Source of the DNA: Mustela lutreola
Lineage: Eukaryota > Chordata > Mammalia > Carnivora > Mustelidae
DNA: 64,000 nt
Reading direction: 5' to 3'
Assembly (NCBI RefSeq): GCF_030435805.1
Contig: NC_081305.1
Location: forward strand, 56,330,001 to 56,394,000
Shown: positions 1 to 20,159 of the stretch, piece by piece
How the letters are laid out: each line of letters begins with the position of its first letter
Position numbering within the stretch: the stretch's first letter is position 1
Notes under the pieces: generated by a model
What the model was told of the DNA's origin: nothing
Seen by the model: the letters and a program-made list of their open reading frames with translations, nothing else
Databases searched by the model: none
Translations under genes and position numbers: made by a program

Positions 1-828
1 AGCTGTGGAAATGGGGAAAAGTGGTCAGATGCTGGTAATGGTGGGATGGCATCAGCGTTTGGCTGGGCAGGCGGGCGGTGAGGGAGAGGAAGAAGCCAGG
101 GGGGGCCTCCAGCCGTTTGGGCCCGCTCCCTTGGAAGAATGGAGCTGCCATTTACCAAGATGCGGAGGACAGAGCGGGGGCGGGAGGCAGATCTGCAGGG
201 ATGACGCGAGCTCCGTTTTGCACTTAGGGATCTGAGATGCCTATAAGACAGCCAGATGGAAAGATGGACCCAAATGGGGGTTCCGGAGGTCATGGGAGGG
301 GTCTGGGCTGAGCAGCATCCCCTGGGAGCATTTAGATTTTGCTGATGAGATCAATAGGGGGATTAGTGGAGCCCTGGGACATGCCAGGCTTGAGATCAGG
401 AAGGGGAACTAGACCGGTGAGGGGGACAGCCAAAGAGCAGCTAGACAGAGAAGTGGAACCCCAGGGAAGGGTGATGTCATCAAGCCACATTCTCACATCC
501 TCCCCCTTCCGCTCCCAGGATCCTGGTGGGGGGTGGCGGTGGGGAGGGGTCCCTGAGACAGTGATCGGCCTCAGTGATTTTCTCTGTGTGACTCACTGAG
601 CTCAGAAAAGCTGTTAGGCTCACAGTAATAGTTTATTACAACAAAAGGATAGCGAACAAAGTCAGCAAAGGAAAAAGGCCCTGGGGTGGGGTTCCAAAGA
701 GGCCACGCCATCTCTCCCAGAAGTTTCTTACAAGATGACAATTAGTTCTCTCACCAGCAAGGTGGGATAGCGTGTATGGAGTACATTGGCCTGCCAGGGA
801 AATTCACCTGAGCCCTGGAGTCCAGGAT

Positions 829-941
829 TTTTTTTTTTAAGATTTTATTTTTAAGTAACTTCTGCACCCAGTGTGAGGCTCGAACCCCAGCCCCAAGAAC
901 GAGAGTTGCATGCTCCAGTGACCGAGCCAGCCAGGCGCCCC
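829..941 (-). mobile_element. SINEC, short old type
   Basis: T-run, AAGATTTTATTTTTAAG, then gtgaggctcgaaccccag and the reversed head ccagccaggcgcccc. Divergent. Confidence 0.75.
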
Positions 942-1593
942 AGCTGGGATCCAGGATGGTTACTGAGGGTTGGTCAGTGCTGGCTTGGCCGGCCTTAGCT
1001 ACTCAGTCACCCTCCAGGGCCATGAAACTGCTCCTCCGTAGCCAAGGCCCCTACCATGAATCACACTGTTAGCATAGACTGGCTGCTGTGGCCCAAGGCC
1101 CCAGGGAAACCCAGATCCTCTTAGCAAGCAAACATTTCCAAGGCCTTAGAAGTAACCCAGGAGCCAAGGCCAGGGGCAGTCCTCTGGAATGTGCAGGTTT
1201 TGGACTACCCAGGCATGTTGAGCCCACCCTTACTGCACACTGCCCTGACATGTCCCCTCTGTGCTTTGAGGGGCAGTGACAATAGCCCCTTGCCACTGAG
1301 CACACACTCCTGGTCAGGCTCACGGACCCCTTTCTATGGCATCGAGGGGCAGCTGCCATCAGCCCCATTTACAGATGCAGACACGGAGGCTCTGGGAGGG
1401 CCTGGCCGAGCCAGGATCTGCAGCCAGGTCTAGCTGCCTCCGAGCCCTAGCCTGGGGTCCGTGAGAGGCAGGTTTTTTTTTTTTTTTTTTTTAAACTTAT
1501 TTAGAAAATTATCTTATTCTATAAACAGTTAAATATATGGAAACACAGAACACATGTAAAATGAAGATGCATATTACCACTGCGGCAGGAGAT

Positions 1594-1786
1594 TTTTTTT
1601 TTTTTTTAAGATTTTATTTATTTTACAGACTGAGATCACAAGTAGGCAGAGAAGCAGGCCGGGGGCGGGGGAGCAGGCTCCCCACCGAGCAGAGAGCCTG
1701 ATGCAGGGCTCCATCCCAGGACCCTGGGTTCATGACCTGAGCTGAAGGCAGAGGCTTTATCCCACTGAGCCACCCAGGTGCCAAGA
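1594..1786 (-). mobile_element. SINEC, long type
   Basis: T-run plus aagattttatttattttaca through cccactgagccacccagg. The target duplication ggcaggagatttt is at about 1584-1596 and 1787-1799. Confidence 0.88.
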
Positions 1787-2029
1787 GGCAGGAGATTTTA
1801 AACTGTGACACTAAGAGGTGAAGGGAAGGGTGGGAACAGAGACAGGTGGACACCATGGGGGACCTTTTCCTGATGACCTAAGTTCCCTGAGGAAGCCGCC
1901 CCTGGGCAGGCAGAGAGCTGGCTATGTTGTTTATCAGCCCAACAGTGACCTTGACAGGTGACCTCTCTCTGCACTTCCTTTCCCTTATTCATCCTTGAAT
2001 TCATTCAGTGGGTATGTATGTACATATTT

Positions 2030-2217
2030 TAAATATTTATTTATTTATTTATTTGAGAGAGAAAGCGAGCAGGGGGAGGGACAGAGGGAGAGAGAGAGCC
2101 AAGCAGGCGCGACTCTCAGCTTAGAGTCTGATGTGGGGGTCGAACTGACGACCCCCAGATCACGACCCAAGTGGAAACCAAGAGTCTGATGCTCAACTGG
2201 CTGAGCCATCCAGGCTG
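2030..2217 (-). mobile_element. SINEC, older long type
   Basis: (ATTT)n, gagagagaaagcgagcaggg, then gctgagccatccaggctgc. It abuts a MaLR LTR relic on its right. Confidence 0.8.
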
Positions 2218-2220
2218 CTA

Positions 2221-2480
2221 TCCTTGGCCTTTCTCAGCTTGTAGACAACAACAGTCCAACCTCTGTCTCCCGTCTTCATATCACCTTCTTTGTGACTCCG
2301 CTTGTCCTTTTCTGTCTCTTATAAAGGACATACTCATTGGATTTAGGCCCTCCCTAATCCAGGATGATCTCATCCTGGGATTCTTACCTAATTAGACCGG
2401 CAAAGACCCTATTTCTGAGTGAGGTCATATTTTGAGGTTCCAAAGAAATGTGAATTTTTGGAGGATACAGTTCAACCCTC
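2221..2480 (-). mobile_element. MaLR (MLT1-type) LTR relic
   Basis: Reverse-orientation match to the LTR stretch with tcttataaaggacatactca and ggccctccctaatccaggat. Old mammalian fossil, partial. Confidence 0.55.
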
Positions 2481-2626
2481 TCCACCCAGTTAAATTTAAA
2501 TTTCAGATAAGCTATGAATAACTTTTTTCTTTTGCAGTAGAATTATGTCCTATATAATACAGTCCTCAAATATAAAATTGTTAATTGTTGATCTGGAAAT
2601 CAAATCTAAGTTGGTGTACTGCATTT

Positions 2627-2661
2627 AATTTAATTTAATTTAATTTAATTTAATTTAATTT
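2627..2661. repeat. (TTTAA)n microsatellite
   Basis: Seven or so TTTAA units followed by a T-run. Confidence 0.9.
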
Positions 2662-3017
2662 TTTTTCTAAATCTGGTAACCTAATTAAGAAGAAAAAGCA
2701 AGCAGGAATGTTTTGCAATTTTAGGTAGAATAGTCAGGGAAGGCCTCACAGAGAGGATGACATTTGAGCAGAGACCTGAAGGAGGCAAGAGTGAGCCAAG
2801 AGATCTGTGGGAATGGTAAGCGCAAAGGCCCTGTGGCAGGAGTGTGCATGGTGTGCAGCAAAGAATCTGGGGAAGAGGGCCAGAAATGAGAGCAGGCTGG
2901 GGCTGGGGCCCAGATTCTGCAGAGCTTCTTGGTGAGCACTTTGCTTTGACTCTGAGTGAGGTGGAAGCCACCAGAGGGCTCTGAGCAGAGGGATGGGAGC
3001 TGGCTTCAATGACAACA

Positions 3018-3032
3018 GGTGCCCTCTGGCGG
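3018..3032 (-). promoter_or_regulatory. CTCF-like motif
   Basis: Minus-strand CCGCCAGAGGGCACC in a TMEM143 intron, inside an old repeat copy. Confidence 0.4.
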
Positions 3033-3639
3033 CTGCCTGGGGAACAGACTGGGTTGGGTCTGGAGGATGTGTGTAGGGGGACCAGTGCCCAGGCCACTGC
3101 CACAGTCCAGGGTGTAAGGGTAGCTCAGACCTGGGGCGAGAGGGGGGTGGTAGGGGGTGGTGATGAGAAATGATCAGATTCTGGATCTGTTTTGAATGTG
3201 GGGCCACCAAGATTTGCCAGTGGGTTCAGTGTGTGAGAAATAGAGGAGTTGGACGGACTTGGCCTCTTCTGAGCCAGGTAAGGTGGCAGGAGAATCAGGT
3301 CTGAGGAGTTTCAAGACTCCAGTTTGGGAGGCAGTGGGTTTGAGAGGAGCCCATCAGATGCCCGCGTGCAGGTGTCAGAAGGCCCATTTGGACGTCTGCC
3401 GGCAAGCGTTGATTGGGGCTCGGGAACGTCAGCAGCAAATTCATGCATGTACCTTGCCCTCAAGGAGCTGAACTTAAGTGGTGCGGACAGGTGGAAGTCA
3501 GGTGCTCTCCTCGATGAGTGGATAAATTCAGACAGTGAACTCACTGGGCATGGTTCATAGCAGCAGATAGCAAAGCTGACCTTGGTTTCTGTACCGAAGT
3601 CCGTGTGCAAATTGGTGAAATGCACTCCTTTCTCTTGAC

Positions 3640-3845
3640 TGGTGCTGCATAATATGGTAGTTGCTATCCACATGTGGCTGTGTTTAAATTTGAGATCATT
3701 GCAATTAAATAAAATTGTGAAATTCCGTTCTTCCATTGTATTCACCCCATTTCAAGGGCTCAGTAGCCACCTGTGACCAGGCTATTGGATGGTGCAGATC
3801 TTGATGTTTCTGTCATTGTCAGCAGTTCTGTTGGATGGTGTTACT
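3640..3845. mobile_element. hAT-Charlie-type DNA transposon relic
   Basis: Contains ccacatgtggctgtgtttaa, a central AT-rich aattaaataaaatt, cctgtgaccaggctattgga and tctgttggatggtgtt, the layout of a small non-autonomous hAT element. Very old. Confidence 0.55.
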
Positions 3846-4269
3846 CTACATTCTTTATTTTCATCTGAAAGAGTGACAGGATAAATGTATATGTCTACTG
3901 CATCTAAAATGGTGCTCATTAGATCTGGCACATTTGTGCAGTGCCCAATCTGCCCAACCTCACAGGGCAGCTCTGCTCAGCCTAAGGAGCGAAGAATGGC
4001 TCTTTGAGAGTGATAAGGGAACTGGAATGTTGTAGAAGAATAGGACTTAAGTAGTGGACAGGGAGGGGGGCAGGGAGAGTCTTTTAACAGCATGTACAAT
4101 GTCCCTGTGCCTGGAGGAACTTACACCAGTGTGGCTGGTGTTGAGCCACCAAGGGGGATTGTGGTGTTAGGTCCTCTGAGGCCTTGCAGGACACAGTACA
4201 AAGCATGATCCTATTTTCTGAGGGCAGTAGGAGCCTTGGAATGATTTTAGCAGGAGATCGACGTAGTTA

Positions 4270-4470
4270 GAAGTGTAATTTCCTGATATAACACTTCTTC
4301 GCTGTGACCTTGGGCAGTTACTTAACCTCTCTGTGCCTCAGTTCCCATTTCTGTAAATGAAGGTAACAATAGTACCTTGTCACATGGTGAGAACAACCTG
4401 CTTCAAGCAGTCCCTGGTGTGTAGAAAGTTCTATATAAATGTGCACTATCATTTATTACTGTTGTTGTTA
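4270..4470 (+). repeat. MIR SINE
   Basis: Core gctgtgaccttgggcagtta, then cctctctgtgcctcagtt and the weaker tail ttctatataaatgtgcacta. Confidence 0.8.
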
Positions 4471-4683
4471 TGGTTTGATAGAATCTTGGCTGCTGTGTAG
4501 AAAGCAGATTGTTGGGAGTGGGGTAAGGGGATGTGGGGAGACCATTGAGAAGGCTGTTGGACTCCTCCAGGCAGGAGGAGCAGATGGGGGTGTGGATGGG
4601 GTAGGGCGAGGGGGGTGGTGCAAAGTGGTGATCTGTTTTGGAGGTAGAGCCAGCAGGGCTCATTGCATGGGGGAAGGGAGTAG

Positions 4684-4723
4684 CAGGGGTCACCTGTGAC
4701 ATCCAGGGGTCACCTGTGACATC
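4684..4723. repeat. 20-bp perfect tandem duplication
   Basis: CAGGGGTCACCTGTGACATC occurs twice in a row. Each unit holds the near-palindrome GTCACCTGTGAC. Confidence 0.95.
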
Positions 4724-5772
4724 CAGGTTTCTGGCCGGGAGCCGTGGGTGGAGATGGATGGGAGGAGTCCAGAAGAGAATTTGGCTCTCAGCGGATGCTT
4801 GATGAATGCAGATTTCTCTCTCCTTTGGCTATGAGCTTCCCTCCCCCTCAAACTGCGGCTCAGTCCTGGCAGTGGAATTTCTCAAGGTCACTCTGTGAGT
4901 CCGAGAACTTGGCCTGTGGGACCTGAAGGGCTTCTGGCACAGGCCCCAGCGTTGGGCCAGAGTCCTGTCCTCGGGCAGCACGCCCCAGCCATGGGAGTTC
5001 ACTTGGAAGGGGACTTGCTGAGGCTCAGCTGTCCTAGCTGTCCTGTCCCCCTGCTCAGTGGTTTCCATGGCCCCGGGCCTCCCTGCCTCCAAACTTCTGC
5101 CCGGGTGTTCTTCCCACTTGGAGTACCTCTTTCCTTCCACTAATTCAAAATCACACTTGGCCTAGACAAGTTGTTCCTTAGGGCTACCTGTCCTGAGACA
5201 CACAGGGTACTGGGCTTCTGGACCAATGATCCCTCCATGAGGTTCACTATATAGTCTGGGACAAGTCACAAGTCATCCTGAAACCAGCAAAGAGCCTAGG
5301 TACCCAGAAACTCTTCCTGCATTCATTCACTGAGTCAGCATTTTTTCTTTTCTTGTGGGTAGGGGAGGAGGGGGTTGTGGGTATATAAAATGAAATGGGC
5401 AGAGCAGAGGCCAGTTTGTGGGGGACCTTGGAGGTGGTGGACAAGTTCTGGTATTTATGCCACTGCGGGGGGTTGGAGGGGAGAGGTTGCGGGATCTGTT
5501 TCTAGTCTGAATAAGCTCTTTGAGGAGAGCGGTTTGGAAGTGGTGAGCAAAGAAGCAGGAAGAACAGAAGCCCAATGCAGTTGTTGGGGCAGGAGGAAAA
5601 GGTGGCCATGGAGATGGGGGAGGGGGCAGATGGATTCAAGGGCAACTCAAGGGTCTAGCCTGTGAACTTGCTAAAGGGTTGGAGAGGGTGGTGAAGAGAA
5701 GGAAGGGATCAGGGGTGCCTCCAAAACATCTGATCAGAGCGTCTGTAGATTCGGGTAGTACTATTTCCTTTA

Positions 5773-5983
5773 TTTATTTATTTAAAAAGACTTGATTTAT
5801 TTATTTATTTGTCAGAAAGAGAGAGAGAGAAAGCACACACGCAGGCAGAGAGGAAGGCAGAGGCAGAGAGAGACAGGCTCCCTGCCGAGCAAGGAGCCCA
5901 ATGTGGGATTCGATCCCAGGACCCTGGGATCATGACCTGAGCCAAAGGCAGCAGCTTAACCCACTGAACCACCCAGGCATCCC
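5773..5983 (-). mobile_element. SINEC, long type
   Basis: Reverse SINE with a clean 16-bp target duplication AGTACTATTTCCTTTA at 5757-5772 and 5984-5999. Confidence 0.92.
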
Positions 5984-6349
5984 AGTACTATTTCCTTTAG
6001 AGAGAAGGCTGGTGGAGGGGAAGGAAGAAATGAGGCACTCTCTTCTGGCTGGGTTAGCTGTGAGATGCCGTTTCCAATGAGAGGTACGGAAGAGATCATT
6101 GACTATGACTGTCTGATGCTTGGGGTGGAGGCCAGGGCTGGTTGCCAAAGGAAGAGGTCTGGGAGAAGAAACTCAAATTTATTGGAAGATGGGGGTAGAA
6201 GGACATGACCTGTGGCTGGACATGCTGCATTTGAGGCAACTGACATCCCACAAGGGATGTCAACTGGAGAGTTTGCTTTAGTCAGTATAAAGGCTTAGCT
6301 GCTGTAACAAGCAGACCCCATGACACAGTGGTTTAAAGGAAGCAGAGAG

Positions 6350-6532
6350 GGATGCCTGGGTGGCTCAGTTGGTTAAGCGACTGCCTTTGGATCAGGTCAT
6401 GATCCTGGAGTGTTGGGATCAAATCCCACATCGGGCTCCCTGCTCAGCCGGGAGTCTGTTTCTCCCTCTGACCCTCCCTGCCCTTGTGCTCTCTCTCATT
6501 CTCTCTCAAATAAATAAGTTAAAAAAAATCTT
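6350..6532 (+). mobile_element. SINEC, first of a tandem pair
   Basis: Head gatgcctgggtggctcag to an A-rich tail. It shares its insertion site with the next SINE. Confidence 0.9.
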
Positions 6533-6547
6533 AAAGGAAGTAGAAGG

Positions 6548-6748
6548 GGACGCCTGGGTGGTCCAGTCATTAAGTGTCTCCCTTTGACTCAGGTCATGAT
6601 CCTGGGGTCCTGGGATCAGGCCCTGCATTGGGCTCCTTGCTCAGTGGGAACCTGCTTCTCCCTTTCCTACTCCTGCTGCTTGTGTTCCCTCTCTCACTCT
6701 TTCTCTGTCAAATAAATAAAATCTTGAAAACAAAAAACAAAAAAACAA
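6548..6748 (+). mobile_element. SINEC, second of a tandem pair
   Basis: Head gacgcctgggtggtccag to tail aataaataaaatcttgaaaa. Target-like copies aaaggaagtagaagg and aaaggaagtggggg flank it. Confidence 0.9.
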
Positions 6749-7382
6749 AAAAGGAAGTGGGGGATTATTTCTCTCCCCCTTCACTATCCGGTGACAAGTG
6801 GGCCAGGGTTCCAAATGAGGTTATTATTCTAGGACCCAGGGTCCTTCCTTCGTGTTGCTGTGGCATTCCTTAGAATGCTGTCTCCATCTGTGTGGTCAAA
6901 ACTAAGCCGGGGGCAAAGCTGTGTTTTCAGCCAGCAGTTGAAGGAAAAGAGTGGAGATGTAGGGGAGCGAGAAGTGAGGGGGAAGTCGGACCTTTTGCAG
7001 CCTTTCTGTTCACGGTCCGTGGATGAGACCTGCCTTCTGGCCACATCTAGCCTCCGGAGAGACTGGGAAACATATTCTCCCTCTGCATCCTTGCATCCCT
7101 CTTCCCCTCTGTTACTGGGGACAGATGCTCATATCCCGGAACTGGGTATCAGGTCTGGAAACTTGGAGGACGGGTCCGGGCTAGAGATGTGAAGTTGCCC
7201 AGAGAGACACAGATTCGCAGAGCGATGTTTAAAGGGATGGGAGTAATGAGGCTACTGAAGGTAAGCGCGAGGAGAGAGAAGGGGAGAGAGCCCAGCACAA
7301 GCTCTGGGGCACCCCATCCCCTAAAGGGTGGGCCGGGAACCATCCCTCATGCTGTGCCCTAGCCCATTTTTCTTCTCTCTGA

Positions 7383-15739
<8,357 letters not shown>

Positions 15740-16630
15740 GAGAAACCTCCGCCCAGCCCCACTCGGCCACCTGGGGAGGCACTAAGCCCCGCCCCCACGA
15801 TAAGCTGTCAATCAAAGCTACTCCGATTTGCCCCTCCCTAACTTTCACTCGCCTACAGGCAATCACTTCCGTTACACTGCACGCTTAAACAAAGCTAGCA
15901 GTTGTGACAGCCTGCAGTTGCTAGGCACCCCCCCCCCCCCCCCCGCCAACATCCAGTCAAAGCTTTTTGGCTCTGCTTCTAGGCCATCCCTTAGTCCCAC
16001 CCCGCCGTGAACATCCAAACAAGGCTGGGCTGAGAAGGAGTGTCCGCCAATCACAGCTGTTCGGTGGTACAAACCACCAGGCACCGTGGTTAAAACTGTC
16101 CCTCCCGAGGCCATAGATCATCGTCTTTTTAGCCCGCTCGGGGCAAAACGCCCAACAAGTTCACCAAGGCGGAGCCCCAGGCCACCGCCAATGGGAGCCG
16201 GTTAGCCCAGCTCTCTGGCCAACTGCCAATGACAGCTGCTGGGCACTGTCAGTTGTCGCCGCGTAGAAGCGACCAATCAGAACTTCTAAAGGAAACCCGA
16301 TCTTTTCGTCAATTGCCGCCTCTCCTCAGGCAGGCTCTCCGGTCTGCTGCTGCTCAGCTGGTCCAGGCTAAAGGGGTTTGAGAGCCTTGTTTCAGGCAGA
16401 AGACTGGGGGTCAGGAGGAACCAGAGACCGTCCTCACTCCCAAGACTCGTTTCCACTCAGGCCCCAACAATCTCAGGTGCCTTTCCTGCCCAGGTTCCTC
16501 ACCCTTTCTGCAGAAACTACCTCGGTCTGGATCTTTCTTCCACCAGTGGCCTGTGCAATATTTATTGGTCTGTCAACTTCTGCCCTGTCCCCTCTCTCAA
16601 AGGAATAAATCATGTTTAATAGCTGTGGAT
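15740..16630 (+). other. TMEM143: TMEM143 3'UTR and poly(A) signal
   Basis: The stretch after the stop runs to a canonical AATAAA at 16604-16609, the first good plus-strand signal. It is unusually rich in CCAAT-type motifs (see findings) and holds a C homopolymer near 15929-15946. The mRNA end near 16625 is inferred from the signal only. Confidence 0.7.
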
Positions 16631-17514
16631 GCGTGGGATAGCTGCAGGGGTTGAAGAGAAGGAAAGCATCAGAATCTTGGAAAGAAGGGATGCATGTGGG
16701 TGGGACCTAGGCAGAGAAGGCTGTAGTCCTAGGAAGAGACTAGGTTCGCAGTTGGTGAAATAGACTGGCTGTGGGTAACAGAAGAGGATCTGAGAGAAGA
16801 TTTGGTTCCTGAGGAGAGGCCCTGGTTCCCCAAAGACTGGATCTTATGAACAGGGAAGAAAGGAGAGCCATGTGCGGTTGTGCAAATTGTTCACTGCACA
16901 ATGGCACACAGCCAGGGCATGGTTGAATGTAAAATCCAGCCATCTCCCCATACCCTACGTGTGTCCTGGTCCGGCTAGGTCAGCCTGGAGGGGTGGGGTG
17001 GGGGATACCATCTTATTTTTACTAAGACGTCATATGGACTAATGGCAGAATTGGGCAGGGGAGGGGAAAGAAGAGGGTTGGGTTCTAAGGAGGGAAGGTG
17101 TCTGAGTTCCAAGCGGGAAACAGAAAAGTCTTCCCAGAGGTCGGGGGGGGGGGGGCGGGGGGTGGAGACCAACAATCTAGAACAACACATACCCTGCCTG
17201 GTTGAGAGAAAGACACCCTTGTACATGGAAAAAGAGGACAGGAAACCCACATGCCTGGTTCTTCCCCGCAAGTGCCTAGAGGTCTAGACTCTGCAGGAAT
17301 CCTGAGACGGGAGGGTGCAGGGCCACAGGTAAGGGGGAATGCGGCCGGGACCCTTGCTTCCTGTGTCCTGGTTTAGAAGGGCCTGGGGGCCTGAAGCTGG
17401 ACTTTCTGAAGGCTGCTGCTGGAGGTGCTGTCCCAGGTTCAGGAAAGATCAGGCCTTAGCAGCCTGGGTCCCTGGAGGAGGCAGGGAGGAAGGAAGGAGG
17501 CAAAGGCGGAGCAA
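16631..17514. other. TMEM143-EMP3 intergenic spacer
   Basis: Between the two convergent poly(A) sites. It contains a G-run at 17143-17160 and no repeat or reading frame that I recognise. Confidence 0.5.
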
Positions 17515-17618
17515 GCGGTTAAACGGTTTTATTTTCTGGAGGAGGCCGGGGGCGGGGGCTTCAGGGATGAGACAGAGGGCCCGGCACCAGCAGTGGCGGC
17601 AGGGCGACGCGGGGGCCC
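17515..17618 (-). other. EMP3: EMP3 3'UTR with poly(A) signal
   Basis: A minus-strand AATAAA (plus-strand tttatt at 17528-17533) lies about 90 bp past the stop, giving a very short 3'UTR. The space from here to the TMEM143 poly(A) site is about 0.9 kb. Confidence 0.75.
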
Positions 17619-20159
17619 TCACTCCCGCTTCCGCAGGTGGATGTAGATGACGCCACTGGCCAGGGCAAGGGGGAAGGCCACCCAAGCGAGGGCGAAGCAG
17701 TAACCAAAGCTGCCCCCCGGCGGGCGCTCCGCCAAGATCTCCTCAGCGTGAATGGCGTAGATCAGGGCTCCGGTAAAGACCGCCACACCTGCGGGGAGAC
17801 CAGAACCAGGTGTCACGCTGTACCCGCAAGAAGACTGCATTTCCCAACAACCCACGGGGCAAAGAAGCCGCTGGAGAGCCAGGGCTCAGCGCCGGTGCCT
17901 TCTGGGAGTTGTGGTTCGCTCCTTCAGAGCCTTGCAACGAGGCCACCGCATATGGTCCTTGGGCAATTTAGCTGATCTGGCTGGGTGCCCTTTACTCATT
18001 CATAAAATGGGAGATAATATTCATCCACCCATTCATCCATCCATCCACCCATCCCTTTGAGGAACATTTTTTAGTGCCTTTCTGTGAGCCAAGCTCGAAA
18101 ATAGTAAATTAAAACGAGAGGGACTTTATACTTTATAGGAACCTAAGAGAATATTCTAGAAAATGACTATGATCACTTAGCTCTCTGCTCCTGAAGGCAA
18201 AAAATTTTTAAAGTGTATGAACTTGGAGTGTCTGATACGCGGTAGGTCCACCAGAAACAGAAGCTCGCTGTACAAAATCACTGCTATTATGATTCAGAGT
18301 TCTCTCCTGGAGTATTACTTAGCCAACTGTCTCCCTCCCATCCTTGGGATCTAAAGTATTCGCTCACACCACCTTTTCCAGCCCCGGCTCCTTGAAGCTC
18401 TAAGTGTCGGCTTCCACATGACTCAGAGATGCATACCACAAAACACGGAATCAGTGAAAAGTACAACTCCCAAAAGTCCCCAGGCAGAGAGGTAGCCTGA
18501 CAAGGCAGGTCCTTGGGCTGTTGTCCAAGGTGGACAGTCCAAGGTGGTCCTTGGGCTGTTGATAATTGTTTTCTTTGACCTGATGTCCATTCTCAGGGCC
18601 CACAGCACCCAGACAGTCCCCTGTCACTTCCCTTCAATTCCCTGGGGCCCGTACTCACTGGTGCAAAGCTGGCAGAGGCCAGTGGCATAGAAAAGCCCTC
18701 CTCGCCGCATGGTGTAGAGTTGGAACATGAACAGGATGAAGGACAGGCAGCAGAGGATGAGGGAAAGCACCATGAGGACCTGAACTGCCTTCAGCCAGCC
18801 TGCAGTAAGGAGGAGATAGAGGTGAAGTCACAGTATGTCCAGAATCCCAGCTCCACCAGCTGGCGCATCGTTCACTGCCCTACCCCGTTCACAGCCATAC
18901 AGGTTTGGATACTTGTGAATATCACTTATATTGACCTTGATTCCTATTACTTTGCTGAGTTCCCTTATCAGTTTTAGAAGCTTTTCTCAAGATTCTTTAG
19001 GATTTTCTACATGAACATGTCCACTGGGAAGAGAGAGACATTGTTGCTTTTTCCTCTCCCCTCTTTATACCTTTTATTTCTTTTTCTTGCCCAGTTGCAT
19101 TGGCTAACTCCAGTATAACACTGAATAGAACTGGTGAGAACAGAAGTTCTTGCTTCACTCTTAGGGGAAAATCATTTAATCTTTCATTTTCTTTCTCTTG
19201 GAAGTTTAGAAGGATACAGCTCTCCTCCTTTATCACTCAGATGCAACAGCACCATACCCCCAACCCACCTTGTTCAGGACCCTGGAAGGATTTAGCCCCA
19301 CCCCTTTAGAACCCTAATGTGGTTCCAGCTTCAATGCCTTGGAACTTGGACAAACTGGTCCCAGACATCCATTACAAACACCAGTCCCATTTCCTTAGAA
19401 TTTTGAAAACATAATCCTACCTTCATAGAATCTTGGGAGCTTTCTTCCCCCATTCCTTAAACCTATAGCATGTGCTCTCCCCTCTTTCTGAATCATAAAG
19501 GAGGGAAGGGGTTAGTCCATTCTCTCTAGAACAAGAGCATATTGCTCCCTACCATGCAGATAAGAGTGTCATAATCAGCCCCACTCACTCAGCATTGAGA
19601 CCCAGAGCTGTCCACTCAAACTTTGAAGGGGTCCTAGTTCTTGGTCTCGGGAAGAGACCTGGGGTGACCCCTCCCTTTGCAGATTGGTCCGCAACCCCCT
19701 CACCATTCTCGCTGACGTTACTGCAGGCCCACGTTTTGTTGTCATTGTTCCACGTGCAGTCATACCAAAGATTCAGGGACTCCTTCCCTGGGAGGGTCCA
19801 CCAGGACTGGGATGGACAGAGAAACAGGGGCAGCGTTAGGAGAGGACAGTGGGTGGCATCAGGGAAATTGTGGGTAGGGCTGGGAAGGCATTGGACTGGG
19901 GAAGGCATGGATTTAGTAAGAAGGGGTGAGAGCAGTCAGGGGAAAGGGCACGGTAGAGGCCTCAGAGGCAGACCTCTGAAGGGAAGATGCTAGAGAAAAG
20001 GGGTGGGGCCCGAGGGACTTTAGAAGAGGGGTGTGGTGGGAGTCTGCAGGAGAAAATGCCTGCCGGCTGGAGTAGGCTTACCTTGTCCAAAGTGGCCACG
20101 AAAAGCAGGATGAGAATGAGGATATGAAGGGCAGAGACCACCAGCAGGAGGAGAGACAT
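17619..20159 (-). CDS. EMP3: Epithelial membrane protein 3, complete coding sequence
   Basis: Four coding exons on the minus strand: 20159-20082, 19806-19704, 18799-18659 and 17788-17619. The phases join to 163 aa plus stop, the usual length of the family. The protein is a PMP22/EMP/claudin-type four-span membrane glycoprotein. Span 1 is MSLLLLVVSALHILILILLF. The first extracellular loop carries LWYDCTWNN, two cysteines and two N-glycosylation sequons (NKT, NVS). Spans 2-4 follow (VQVLMVLSLILCCLSFILF; TSVAVFTGALIYAIH; YCFALAWVAFPLALASGVIY), and the tail is HLRKRE. EMP3 acts at plasma and intracellular membranes and is linked to growth control and receptor trafficking. It is divergent from ODAD1 and convergent with TMEM143. 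All splice sites are GT-AG. The reading frame looks intact. Confidence 0.97.
18020..18055. repeat. (CATC)n-like microsatellite
   Basis: Imperfect catccacc/catccatc units in the last EMP3 intron. Confidence 0.85.
18895..19245 (-). mobile_element. L1 ORF2 reverse-transcriptase fragment
   Basis: The minus strand encodes LELANATGQEKEIKGIKRGE, a typical L1 RT stretch. It lies in EMP3 intron 2 in the gene's own direction. Broken and old. Confidence 0.8.

Noticed and set aside
7228-7263. ATG...CTGAAG|GTAAGC as an alternative in-frame TMEM143 first exon
   Set aside because: Would join in phase to 7395, but the codons do not match the known N-terminus and the intron would be only about 130 bp.
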